From Methylotenera_A sp046594915 (GTDB lineage Bacteria; Pseudomonadota; Gammaproteobacteria; Burkholderiales; Methylophilaceae), in the NCBI GenBank assembly GCA_046594915.1, contig JBKJRC010000005.1, positions 310,001-374,000 of the forward strand: a stretch of DNA of 64,000 bases, in the 5' to 3' direction. The notes under the pieces are model-generated. The model was given only the letters and a program-made list of their open reading frames with translations. It was not told where the DNA came from and searched no databases. The translations under genes were made by a program, and so were the position numbers. How positions within the stretch are numbered: position 1 is the first letter of the stretch; every line of letters starts with the position of its first letter. Shown one piece after another: positions 1-6,930 of the stretch.

Positions 1-153
1 GGTGATTTGCCGCTAGAGGATTCATTTAACGCCTACAAACGCGGCGCCGAATTAGTGCAAATATGCCAAACCGCTTTAAATCACGTAGATCAGCAAGTGC
101 AGATTTTAACCGCCGCCAATAAATTAGCCGCATTTAACCCAGATGAAGCATAA
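1..153 (+). CDS. xseB: Exodeoxyribonuclease VII small subunit (3' end only)
   Basis: The window opens inside a reading frame whose 50 visible residues begin GDLPLEDSFNAYKRGAELV, the conserved core of the XseB family, and stop at a TAA at 151-153. XseB is the small helical subunit that assembles with XseA into exonuclease VII, which degrades single-stranded DNA to oligonucleotides. Only the C-terminal part is visible. The next gene, ispA, starts five bases later; xseB-ispA-dxs is a common order in proteobacteria, which supports the call. The 5' end lies outside the window. Confidence 0.9.
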   Translation, partial: GDLPLEDSFNAYKRGAELVQICQTALNHVDQQVQILTAANKLAAFNPDEA

Positions 154-158
154 AATCC

Positions 159-1115
159 ATGCCCATAAATAACTCAACGCATAACACAACGTATAGCTCA
201 ATGACCGAACTTAATCCTGACCAAAAAGAATCTTTTCATATGTGGGCCACCAGCCTGCAAGTACGCATGGAAAATGTGCTGGATAAACATATTCCAAACG
301 TTGAAACCGCACCCACAAGATTACACGAAGCGATGCGCTACTCTGTTTTAGGCGGTGGCAAGCGCGTACGTGCGCTTTTGGCTTACGCCGCAGGTGAGTT
401 TTGCGGCGCAAATTTAGATTTTATCGATTTGCCTGCTGCGTCGGTTGAGTTAATCCATGCGTTTTCTTTGGTGCATGATGATATGCCGTGCATGGATGAC
501 GATGATTTGCGGCGCGGCAAACCTTCTACGCATAAAAAATATGGTGAGGCAATGGCGATGCTGGTGGGCGATGCCTTGCAAAGCCTGGCTTTTCAACTGA
601 TTTCACAAGATAAATTGCTTAAAAACGCCACGCAGAAACTGCAAATGTTACATATTTTAGCGTTGGCGAGCGGCTCACGCGGCATGGCTGGCGGCCAGGC
701 CATAGATTTAGAAAGCATCGGCATTCCGCTTACGCGCGAGGAATTAGAACATATGCATATTCATAAAACAGGTGCGCTAATTCGCGCGGCTGCTTTATTG
801 GGTGCTTATAGCGCAGAAGCGCCCGCAGAAGACAAATTAAAAGCGATTGACCACTTCGCTAAATCAATCGGCCTGGCTTTTCAGGTGGTGGATGATATTT
901 TAGATGCCGAAGCCGACACGCAAACTTTAGGCAAAACAGCCGGTAAAGATGCGCGGCACAATAAATCGACTTATGTGACTATTTTAGGTTTACCCGCTGC
1001 CAAACAATTGGCGAGTGAGCTGCACGCCAACGCCATGGCCGCTTTATCTTATTATGGCCGCGAGGCAGATTGCCTGCGCCAGCTTGCCGATTTCATTACG
1101 CATCGCAGTTTTTAA
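159..1115 (+). CDS. ispA: Farnesyl diphosphate synthase (polyprenyl synthetase)
   Basis: A 318-residue trans-isoprenyl diphosphate synthase, expected to condense dimethylallyl/geranyl diphosphate with isopentenyl diphosphate to give farnesyl diphosphate for quinones and undecaprenyl carrier. The first Asp-rich motif is at about residues 107-116 (DDMPCMDDDD), followed by RRGKP; the second (VVDDILD) is at about 243-249. The GGGKRVR substrate motif is near 65-71. The start at 159 follows xseB by five bases; an in-frame ATG at 201 would give 304 residues, closer to the usual length of about 300, so the true start is uncertain. It lies between xseB and dxs in an apparent operon. Confidence 0.95.
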   Translation: MPINNSTHNTTYSSMTELNPDQKESFHMWATSLQVRMENVLDKHIPNVETAPTRLHEAMRYSVLGGGKRVRALLAYAAGEFCGANLDFIDLPAASVELIHAFSLVHDDMPCMDDDDLRRGKPSTHKKYGEAMAMLVGDALQSLAFQLISQDKLLKNATQKLQMLHILALASGSRGMAGGQAIDLESIGIPLTREELEHMHIHKTGALIRAAALLGAYSAEAPAEDKLKAIDHFAKSIGLAFQVVDDILDAEADTQTLGKTAGKDARHNKSTYVTILGLPAAKQLASELHANAMAALSYYGREADCLRQLADFITHRSF

Positions 1116-1153
1116 TCGCTGATTTATCACCCTTTTCGCATGTCCACTTTCGC

Positions 1154-3046
1154 ATGTTAAGTTTACTCAATTCGATTCAATCGCCAGTAGATTTGCGCCA
1201 GTTAAATCGCGATGAACTAGTGACTTTAGCTGTGCAGTTGCGCACTTTTTTAGTAGAAAGTGTGGCAAAAACAGGTGGCCATCTTGCCTCTAACCTCGGC
1301 GTGGTAGAACTCACGATTGCTTTGCATTATGTTTTTAATACGCCAGATGACCGTTTAGTTTGGGATGTTGGTCATCAAACTTATCCGCATAAAATACTCA
1401 CCGGCCGGCGCGAGGCGATGGCGAATTTACGCAAACCTAACGGCATTGCAGGCTTTCCGCGCCGCGGTGAAAGTGAATATGACACTTTTGGCACAGGCCA
1501 CTCCAGCACTTCCATTTCCGCCGCTTTAGGCATGGCGATTGCCGCCAGACAAGCAGGGCTAAATCGCCGCTGTGTCGCGATTATCGGTGATGGCGCAATG
1601 ACAGCGGGCATGGCGTTTGAAGCGCTGAATAATGCAGGTGATATGGATGCAAATTTGCTGGTGATACTTAACGACAACGACATGAGCATTTCTAATAACG
1701 TTGGCGCATTAAACAATTACCTGGCGCGATTATTATCTGGCCGCTTTTACGATAGCGTGCGTCAAGGCGGTAAAAAAGTATTGGGCGTAATTCCGCCAGT
1801 AAAAGAATTTGCCAAGCGCGCGGAGGAACACGCCAAAGGCATGGTGACGCCAGGCACGCTGTTTGAAGAGTTTGGTTTTAACTACATTGGGCCAATTGAC
1901 GGTCATGATTTGCCTGTGTTGCTAGATACCTTAACCAATATTCGCGAGTTAAAAGGCATGCAGTTTCTGCATATCGTCACGCAAAAAGGCAAAGGTTTTG
2001 AGCCGGCGGAAGATGACCCGAATAAATACCATGGCGTGAGTAAATTTGACCCTTGCAATGGCGTTTCTGCCAGCACGTCTCATGCAAAGACTTATACGCA
2101 AGTTTTTGGCGAATGGTTGGTGGATATGGCAGACACCGACAGCCAATTGGTGGCCATTACACCCGCCATGTGCGATGGCAGTGGGTTAAACGCTTTTGCC
2201 GAAAAATATCCGAAACGCTATTTTGATGTGGGCATTGCCGAACAGCACGCGTTAACCTTTGCGGCAGGTTTGGCTTGCGATGGATTGAAACCAGTGGTGG
2301 CGATTTACAGCACGTTTTTGCAGCGCGCTTATGACCAACTGATTCACGATATTGCGTTGCAGAATTTAAACATATTGTTTGCCATTGACCGCGCTGGCTT
2401 GGTGGGTGCAGATGGCCCAACGCATGCTGGTACGTTTGATTTAAGCTTTTTGCGCTGTATTCCCAATATCGTGATTATGGCGCCAAGTGATGAAAACGAA
2501 TGTCGCCAGATGCTCACCACTGGCTATCGATATAATGGCGTGGCTGCTGTGCGCTACCCGCGTGGCGCAGGCCCAAACACCAACATTAATGTCGCATTAA
2601 CACCTTTGCCGATTGGCAAAGGCGAAATTGTGCGCGAATCTGGCATTAAAAATAACGCGGTTGATTCTGGTGTTAAGTCAAATCAAAAAGTCGCCATTTT
2701 GAGCTTTGGCAGCATGCTAACTCCCAGCTTACAGGCGGCGCAAACACTAGATGCAACCGTTGCCAATATGCGTTTTGTTAAACCGTTGGATACCGCGTTG
2801 ATTCAACAGTTAGCCAGCACACATGACTTAATTGTTACTGTAGAAGAAAATGCATTGATGGGCGGCGCGGGCTCTGCAGTGCTGGAAGCGCTACAAACGC
2901 TCAACTTGGTTAACCCCACTTTATGTTTGGGTTTGCCTGATAGGTTTATCGAGCACGGCGTGCATGAAACCATGCTGGCAGAATGCGGCCTAGACGCTGC
3001 AGGTATAATTAGTAGCATTCAATTGAAACTAAATATTAAAAATTAA
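1154..3046 (+). CDS. dxs: 1-deoxy-D-xylulose-5-phosphate synthase
   Basis: Thiamine-diphosphate enzyme that joins pyruvate and glyceraldehyde 3-phosphate, the first step of the MEP isoprenoid pathway whose product feeds the IspA enzyme encoded just upstream. The ThDP/Mg motif is visible as GDGAMTAGMAFEALNNAG followed by NDNDMSIS, and the transketolase-like C-terminal part contains GIAEQHALTFAAGLA. The frame is open from 1070 inside ispA, but homologous sequence begins at MLSLLNSIQSP. The ATG at 1154 gives 630 residues, close to the E. coli enzyme, and avoids overlap with ispA. Confidence 0.96.
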   Translation: MLSLLNSIQSPVDLRQLNRDELVTLAVQLRTFLVESVAKTGGHLASNLGVVELTIALHYVFNTPDDRLVWDVGHQTYPHKILTGRREAMANLRKPNGIAGFPRRGESEYDTFGTGHSSTSISAALGMAIAARQAGLNRRCVAIIGDGAMTAGMAFEALNNAGDMDANLLVILNDNDMSISNNVGALNNYLARLLSGRFYDSVRQGGKKVLGVIPPVKEFAKRAEEHAKGMVTPGTLFEEFGFNYIGPIDGHDLPVLLDTLTNIRELKGMQFLHIVTQKGKGFEPAEDDPNKYHGVSKFDPCNGVSASTSHAKTYTQVFGEWLVDMADTDSQLVAITPAMCDGSGLNAFAEKYPKRYFDVGIAEQHALTFAAGLACDGLKPVVAIYSTFLQRAYDQLIHDIALQNLNILFAIDRAGLVGADGPTHAGTFDLSFLRCIPNIVIMAPSDENECRQMLTTGYRYNGVAAVRYPRGAGPNTNINVALTPLPIGKGEIVRESGIKNNAVDSGVKSNQKVAILSFGSMLTPSLQAAQTLDATVANMRFVKPLDTALIQQLASTHDLIVTVEENALMGGAGSAVLEALQTLNLVNPTLCLGLPDRFIEHGVHETMLAECGLDAAGIISSIQLKLNIKN

Positions 3047-3113
3047 GCCTTATCTATAGTTATCGCTATTGATTTAAATCTTTTCACCTCAACATTAAAT
3101 ATAAAATTAAAAT

Positions 3114-3143
3114 AGTTTACTCATTTGCGCAAGCGAGTAAACT
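3114..3143 (+). other. Hairpin between dxs and folE2
   Basis: A perfect 9-bp stem (AGTTTACTC at 3114-3122 pairing with GAGTAAACT at 3135-3143) encloses a 12-nt loop that itself contains the small palindrome TTGCGCAA. It lies 68 bases after the dxs stop and 58 bases before folE2. No U-tract follows, so it is not a convincing intrinsic terminator; it could be a processing or attenuation structure, or chance. Confidence 0.4.
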
Positions 3144-3200
3144 TAGCGTTAAATAATCTTCAATTTTTAACGTTGCGCCTATTTGGAGTGTAACTAAACA

Positions 3201-4016
3201 ATGAATTTACCTTTACCCGACGTTGCAAATACTAGCATTGAAGATACGCAAAACCTGCGAGATGTGCGTCATCTAGACATCAACAAAGTAGGCATTAAAT
3301 CCATTCGCCACCCCGTTGTTGTTAAAGATAAAAGCGGCGGCGAACAAAATACTGTCGCGGTGTTTGATATGTATGTGCATCTGCCACACAACTTCAAAGG
3401 CACGCACATGTCGCGCTTTGTGGAGATACTTAACACCAACGAGCATGCTATTTCTATTGAGTCATTCGAAGGTATTTTACGCGAAATGGTTAAACGGCTT
3501 GAGGCGAATTCTGGCTATGTGGAAATGCGTTTTCCGTATTTTGTGAATAAATCGGCACCGATTTCTGGCGTAAAAAGCTTGCTGGATTATGATGTAACTT
3601 TTATTGGCGAAATCAAAAATGGCAAATTCGACATCACGGTTAAAGTGTTGGTGCCAGTCACCAGCCTTTGCCCATGCAGTAAAAAAATATCCGATTACGG
3701 CGCGCATAATCAGCGCAGCCATGTCACGGTAACCGCACTGATTAACGATTTTATCTGGATCGAAGATATTATTAGCCTAGTGGAAAAACAAGCTTCATGC
3801 GAATTATATGGCTTGCTTAAACGCCCAGATGAAAAATTTGTGACTGAGCGCGCGTATGACAACCCAAAATTTGTGGAAGATATGGTGCGCGACGTTGCCA
3901 CGCAATTAAACAACGAAAAACGCATCGATAAATTTACAGTAGAGTCAGAGAATTTTGAGAGCATTCACAACCACAGCGCTTATGCGTTAATTGAAAATGA
4001 CAAGCGAGTTAAATAG
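3201..4016 (+). CDS. folE2: GTP cyclohydrolase FolE2 (type IB)
   Basis: Converts GTP to 7,8-dihydroneopterin triphosphate, the entry step of folate synthesis. The 271-residue protein has the type IB signature, with SLCPCSKKISDYGAHNQ at about residues 153-169, containing the Cys and His residues associated with the metal site in this family. Type IB enzymes are unrelated in sequence to FolE and often tolerate metals other than zinc. A ribosome-binding site (GGAGTG) lies upstream of the ATG, and a strong terminator follows 25 bases after the stop, so it is probably transcribed on its own or as the end of the xseB-ispA-dxs unit. Confidence 0.95.
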   Translation: MNLPLPDVANTSIEDTQNLRDVRHLDINKVGIKSIRHPVVVKDKSGGEQNTVAVFDMYVHLPHNFKGTHMSRFVEILNTNEHAISIESFEGILREMVKRLEANSGYVEMRFPYFVNKSAPISGVKSLLDYDVTFIGEIKNGKFDITVKVLVPVTSLCPCSKKISDYGAHNQRSHVTVTALINDFIWIEDIISLVEKQASCELYGLLKRPDEKFVTERAYDNPKFVEDMVRDVATQLNNEKRIDKFTVESENFESIHNHSAYALIENDKRVK

Positions 4017-4036
4017 TTTTTAGAAGTTTAATCAAC

Positions 4037-4069
4037 AAAAAAAACGGGCTATCAAGCCCGTTTTTTTTT
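4037..4069. terminator. Intrinsic terminator after folE2
   Basis: The stem ACGGGCT (4044-4050) / AGCCCGT (4055-4061) with an ATCA loop is preceded by an A-run and followed by nine T residues at 4061-4069. It is symmetric enough to work on both strands. The 8-bp target duplication of the mobile element begins immediately after the T-run, so the element landed at the edge of this terminator. Confidence 0.9.
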
Positions 4070-4077
4070 AAAACATT
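4070..4077 (+). repeat. Target-site duplication, left copy
   Basis: The 8-bp sequence AAAACATT directly abuts the left inverted repeat and recurs at 6240-6247 directly after the right inverted repeat. Paired with the inverted repeats this is the footprint of a transposition event with an 8-bp staggered cut. Confidence 0.85.
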
Positions 4078-4105
4078 CGCCCTGATTTACCAAATGCACT
4101 AAATT
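4078..4105 (+). repeat. Left terminal inverted repeat (28 bp)
   Basis: The sequence starting CGCCCTGATTTACC is identical over 28 bases to the reverse complement of 6212-6239. Homology stops at position 29 on the inner side and exactly at the target duplication on the outer side. Confidence 0.9.
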
Positions 4106-4133
4106 AATTTTATTCAAAATGGTGTAATTCTAT

Positions 4134-4186
4134 CTATGGCAAATAGAATTCCATCTTCCTTAGCTTGGTTAATTGGTAATCACCCG
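4134..4186 (-). pseudogene. Possible 3' remnant of the interrupted AAA+ ATPase gene
   Basis: On the minus strand, directly beyond the IS3 left end, one frame reads GDYQLTKLRKMEFYLP and stops at a TAG (4134-4136), 28 bases inside the left inverted repeat. Its orientation and position are those expected for the C-terminus of the ATPase gene whose 5' part lies on the other side of the IS3. The stretch is too short to identify by sequence, so this is inference from position. If right, the middle of the gene, including Walker B, sensor and lid regions, was lost when or after IS3 inserted. Confidence 0.35.
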
Positions 4187-4249
4187 TGAATCGCCCCTGA
4201 TGCCGTAGACACTTTTAAGCCTCATAATTACGCTTAAAAGGAGCATTAA

Positions 4250-4528
4250 ATGGTTAGCAAAAGATTTACAGAAGAATTCAAACTAGAAGCTATCAAACAA
4301 ATTACTGAGCGGCATTTTCCTGTTGCAGAAGTGTCAGCAAGGCTTGGTGTCTCAACTCACAGTCTTTATGCTTGGGTGAAGAAATACAGCCAACCCGAAC
4401 CACTAAGATTAGCTGCTGATCATCAGCAGGCTACAATCAAACGTCTGCAATCCGAGCTCAAACGAGTCACCGAAGAGCGCGACATCCTAAAAAAGGCCGC
4501 CGCGTACTTTGCCAAAGAGTCCCAGTAA
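4250..4528 (+). CDS. IS3-family transposase OrfA (helix-turn-helix)
   Basis: A 92-residue protein with an N-terminal helix-turn-helix (about residues 5-45: FTEEFKLEAIKQI to VSTHSLYAWVKKY) followed by a leucine-zipper-like helix (LQSELKRVTEERDILKKAAA). OrfA binds the IS ends and, fused to OrfB by ribosomal frameshifting, forms the active transposase. The frameshift site A AAA AAG lies at 4489-4495 in the correct phase, near the end of this frame. The AAGGAG-like site before 4250 supports the start. Confidence 0.93.
   Translation: MVSKRFTEEFKLEAIKQITERHFPVAEVSARLGVSTHSLYAWVKKYSQPEPLRLAADHQQATIKRLQSELKRVTEERDILKKAAAYFAKESQ
4489..4495 (+). promoter_or_regulatory. Programmed -1 ribosomal frameshift site
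   Basis: The heptamer AAAAAAG reads A AAA AAG in the orfA frame (codons CTA AAA AAG). A -1 slip continues into the orfB frame, which is open without a stop from here to the orfB GTG at 4567 and beyond, so an OrfAB fusion can be made. The intervening codons read RYAFIRQHESEHSVRRM, matching the usual linker of IS3 transposases. Confidence 0.85.
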
Positions 4529-4566
4529 GGTACGCATTCATCCGCCAACATGAGTCGGAGCATTCA

Positions 4567-5400
4567 GTGCGTCGCATGTGCCGCGTGATGAATGTGCATC
4601 ACAGCGGTTACTATGCATGGCGCACATCACCGACATCAGCACGCCAGCATGAAGATGTTCGGTTGTTGGGTTTAATTAAGCAGTTTTGGTTGGAAAGTGG
4701 TGGTGTTTATGGATACCGTAAGATCACTGATGACATGCGTGATATGGGTGAGCGTTGTGGTAAGCACCGCGTTTATCGATTAATGATACAAGAAGGTTTA
4801 CGGTCACAGACAGGCTATCGCCGCCGTCCTAGTTCGCATTACAGTCGTCCATCAATCGCCGTACCTAATCATGTTGCGCAGCAATTTAATGTCAAGGAGC
4901 CAAATAAGATATGGGTCACGGATATTACTTATATTCGCACGCATGAGGGTTGGCTATATCTAGCGGTTGTACTGGATTTATTCTCACGGCAAGTGATTGG
5001 CTGGTCAATGCAGCCACGCATGGAAAGTGAGCTTGCGATTAGTGCTTTACTCATGGCCGTTTGGCGAAGAAAGCCTGATGAACAAGTGATTATTCATTCT
5101 GATCAAGGGAGTCAATTCAACAGTTATGAATGGCAGGATTTTTTAAAAGCACACAATCTATGCGCCAGTCAAAGTCGTCGCGGCAATTGCCATGACAACG
5201 CAGTCGCTGAAAGCTTTTTCCAGTTACTAAAACGTGAACGTATACGTCGTAAAACGTATTTAACACGGGAGGATGCAAGACAAGACATATTTGATTATAT
5301 CGAGATGTTTTACAACCCGAGACGCCGACATAGTTACGCAAATCGGCTTTCTCCAGTAGAATTTGAAAGGCAATACTTCAGCAGGCAAGAAAGTGTCTAG
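4567..5400 (+). CDS. IS3-family transposase OrfB (DDE integrase core)
   Basis: The 277-residue catalytic part of the transposase. The DDE triad is intact: Asp in WVTDITYI, Asp in IIHSDQGSQF, and Glu in AVAESFFQLLK, with exactly 35 residues between the second Asp and the Glu (DD35E). The nominal start is a GTG at 4567, but the protein is probably made mainly as an OrfAB fusion through the frameshift at 4489-4495. The frame is intact to its TAG at 5398-5400, only 18 bases from the right IS end, so the element may still be active. Confidence 0.93.
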   Translation: MRRMCRVMNVHHSGYYAWRTSPTSARQHEDVRLLGLIKQFWLESGGVYGYRKITDDMRDMGERCGKHRVYRLMIQEGLRSQTGYRRRPSSHYSRPSIAVPNHVAQQFNVKEPNKIWVTDITYIRTHEGWLYLAVVLDLFSRQVIGWSMQPRMESELAISALLMAVWRRKPDEQVIIHSDQGSQFNSYEWQDFLKAHNLCASQSRRGNCHDNAVAESFFQLLKRERIRRKTYLTREDARQDIFDYIEMFYNPRRRHSYANRLSPVEFERQYFSRQESV

Positions 5401-5418
5401 TGGAGACGGGGCGATTCA

Positions 5419-5903
5419 AGAAGAATGATTGGGTTAGCAGCTTTACTGTTTGCTAGCGTATTAGCGATGAAACCGGTTGAGCCCTCGGACCATTGCAAAT
5501 TCCCACCACTCAGTCCAAATGAAGAGCTGGTAGTAGCCAAGGATATTTCGTAAAAAGGGATATTGATGCATTTGGCAAATTCGCTAGTAAAATACGTTTT
5601 ACCCAGTCCTGGATCCCCAAGTAATAAAGTAGGTGGAACCTCAAAAGGTAACCCCAATCTATCAAGTGTAATGATTGAGTTTTCGTAAAAATCGATGACT
5701 TCACAAAAATGCGGAAAATTTTGCCTTAGTAAAGTTAAATCAACAGTTCCTGGAACCGTTATGACAGTGCGTTCAGGATTCCAAAGATTTTTGAGGGTAA
5801 AAGCAATTCGACTTTTAATATCATCGGAACGATTCTTTAATTCTTCGACGCGTTTTTTAATGCTGATTTCATCTGCAATGAGATGTGTAGTTATTTGTGG
5901 CAT
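5419..5903 (-). pseudogene. Lon-like AAA+ ATPase, 5' part, truncated by IS3
   Basis: About 162 native residues remain. After a helical N-terminal segment the Walker A motif GDPGLGKT is visible at about residues 95-102, followed by GLSGGNLQWSEGSTG and NPIILL, the hydrophobic strand that leads into Walker B in Lon-type AAA+ proteins. The acidic DE that should come next is replaced by IS3 end sequence, giving a six-residue alien tail and a stop at 5397. A good ribosome-binding site (AAGGAG) precedes the ATG at 5903, and an 8-bp hairpin lies just upstream of that. The nucleotide-hydrolysis half is missing, so the product should be inactive. Its native role is unknown; as cargo of a transposable unit it may have been a transposition helper or an accessory gene. 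Confidence 0.75.
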
Positions 5904-5915
5904 GACAGCTCCTTG

Positions 5916-5967
5916 GCCGTCATTTTATGACGGCTACTTAATTAATGGATTTGATTAAATTAATTAA
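5916..5967. promoter_or_regulatory. Two palindromes upstream of the AAA+ gene
   Basis: GCCGTCAT / ATGACGGC (5916-5923 and 5927-5934, 3-nt loop) lies immediately upstream of the ribosome-binding site of the minus-strand ATPase gene. A second pair, TTAATTAAT (5938-5946) and ATTAATTAA (5959-5967), lies just beyond it. They sit where a promoter or operator for that gene would be. A regulatory role is inferred from position only. Confidence 0.4.
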
Positions 5968-6086
5968 TGTTTGAGAGCGGCCGGTTGAGCCAATACGCTT
6001 TAAATAAAGCGCAGGGTGCTTGATTGAGGGTCTGTTAGGAGTAGGCATTTTTAAAAGTTTTAGAAAGCTGAATAGGCTTTTCAAAG

Positions 6087-6137
6087 ATAAGGTTCTACAC
6101 AGTCGACCATATTAGCGACTGTCCCATAGAACCTATC
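6087..6137. other. Long interrupted hairpin near the right end of the mobile element
   Basis: Nested arms GGTTCTA (6091-6097) / TAGAACC (6127-6133) and ACAGTCG (6099-6105) / CGACTGT (6116-6122) pair around a 10-nt loop; the outer stem extends with GATA/TATC beyond a one-base bulge. The rest of 5968-6211 holds no gene I can support; a 19-codon frame at 6160-6219 runs into the inverted repeat and is probably not a gene. The hairpin could be a transposase or resolvase site, a terminator without U-tract, or a structured RNA. Confidence 0.5.
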
Positions 6138-6211
6138 CGTTTTAAGGAATAAAGAAAGATGTTTAAGCATGAGATAACACATGCCGAAAGTTTAGTATTT
6201 GATGTACAAAA

Positions 6212-6239
6212 AATTTAGTGCATTTGGTAAATCAGGGCG
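6212..6239 (-). repeat. Right terminal inverted repeat (28 bp)
   Basis: Exact reverse complement of 4078-4105, ending GGTAAATCAGGGCG at the outer boundary. Confidence 0.9.
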
Positions 6240-6247
6240 AAAACATT
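6240..6247 (+). repeat. Target-site duplication, right copy
   Basis: AAAACATT, identical to 4070-4077, directly after the right inverted repeat and 14 bases before the stop codon of the protease gene. Confidence 0.85.
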
Positions 6248-6260
6248 AACTAAACACTTA

Positions 6261-6911
6261 TTAATACTTTTTAGTCAGCGTCATAATCGAGTTATCCCGT
6301 TTCATTTCTACCCGGTTTAAAGCCGACATTCCCAGTAACACATAAGGTGGCGAGCCACCATCATGCACAACGGCATCAATATTATTGAGTGTAATAGTGC
6401 CTATTTTTAATGTATTTAATTTAACCAAATACGCACTCACTTCGCCGTTGGCGGTCGATATGGTCACTCTTTCACCTTTTTCATAATCGATTTTGGCGAA
6501 CTTTGCATCGCCACTACTCATGGCAACTGAGGTTGCGCCTGTGTCGACCACATATTTTAGTGATGCACCATTAATGTTTAAATTACCATAAAAATGACCG
6601 CGGCTATCTGCATATAAGCTGACAGGATCGTTATTTGCAGGGCCTGGGCTAGCCGCCACTGATGCTGCTTGGCCCATTTTTAGCACCTGGCGTTTACCTT
6701 CCACCATAAAGGTGGCCGATTCACTATCTGCGGAAATGAGTTTCACGCCGTTTTTAGTTTGTCCTGCACTAATACTTTGTGGATTGCCACCATTAATGCT
6801 GATAAGCGCCTTGTTGCTAAATAAGCCGACAACGTTAATTTGCGTGCTGGCAAAAGCAAAGCTGGTTGACACACTCATCAACAAAAAACTTAATGTCTTG
6901 CATTTAAACAT
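6261..6911 (-). CDS. Retropepsin-like aspartic protease, clan AA, exported
   Basis: A 216-residue protein with an N-terminal signal peptide (about residues 1-22, cleaved after a FAFAS-like site). An N-terminal beta-rich region (about 25-80) precedes a retropepsin-like domain in which the catalytic triad DTGA is visible in YVVDTGATSVAMS at about residues 123-135, and LLGMSAL near the end matches the hydrophobic-hydrophobic-Gly element of the family. Single-domain bacterial proteins of this kind are thought to act as dimers. The substrate is unknown. It lies 19 bases downstream of the MFS gene on the same strand, and its 3' end abuts the mobile element. Confidence 0.85.
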   Translation of the reverse strand: MFKCKTLSFLLMSVSTSFAFASTQINVVGLFSNKALISINGGNPQSISAGQTKNGVKLISADSESATFMVEGKRQVLKMGQAASVAASPGPANNDPVSLYADSRGHFYGNLNINGASLKYVVDTGATSVAMSSGDAKFAKIDYEKGERVTISTANGEVSAYLVKLNTLKIGTITLNNIDAVVHDGGSPPYVLLGMSALNRVEMKRDNSIMTLTKKY

Positions 6912-6930
6912 GGTGTTCCTTCAGTCATCT

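Larger units (their letters stand above)
4187..5418 (+). mobile_element. IS3-family insertion sequence
   Basis: A 1232-bp element with imperfect inverted ends: the left end begins TGAATCGCCCC and the right end finishes GGGGCGATTCA, with a second conserved block TAGACACTTT inside each end. It contains the two overlapping transposase frames typical of the family. No matching 3-4 bp target duplication flanks it (CCG on the left, AGA on the right), which suggests deletion or recombination at one side after insertion. It interrupts the AAA+ ATPase gene of the surrounding element just before its Walker B acidic residues. Confidence 0.92.
4078..6239. mobile_element. 2.16-kb TIR-bounded element carrying a broken AAA+ ATPase gene and an inserted IS3
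   Basis: The unit is bounded by perfect 28-bp terminal inverted repeats (4078-4105 and 6212-6239, outer end CGCCCTGATTTACC) and flanked by the 8-bp direct repeat AAAACATT. Inside are an IS3-family element (4187-5418), the 5' part of a Lon-like AAA+ ATPase gene on the minus strand, and about 300 bases with several palindromes. No transposase other than that of IS3 is visible, and IS3 elements have their own ends and shorter duplications, so another transposase must have moved this unit. It may be a non-autonomous element or the remnant of a larger one whose centre was deleted next to the IS3. I do not recognise the family. Confidence 0.8.

Noticed and set aside
1070..1153. Longer dxs start inside ispA
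   Set aside because: The extra 28 residues do not match the family, and the extension overlaps ispA by 46 bases. The ATG at 1154 fits homology.
6160..6219. 19-codon frame MFKHEITHAESLVFDVQKI at the right end of the mobile element
   Set aside because: It has a weak AAAGAAAG site but ends inside the inverted repeat and is too short to judge. I could not link it to any family.
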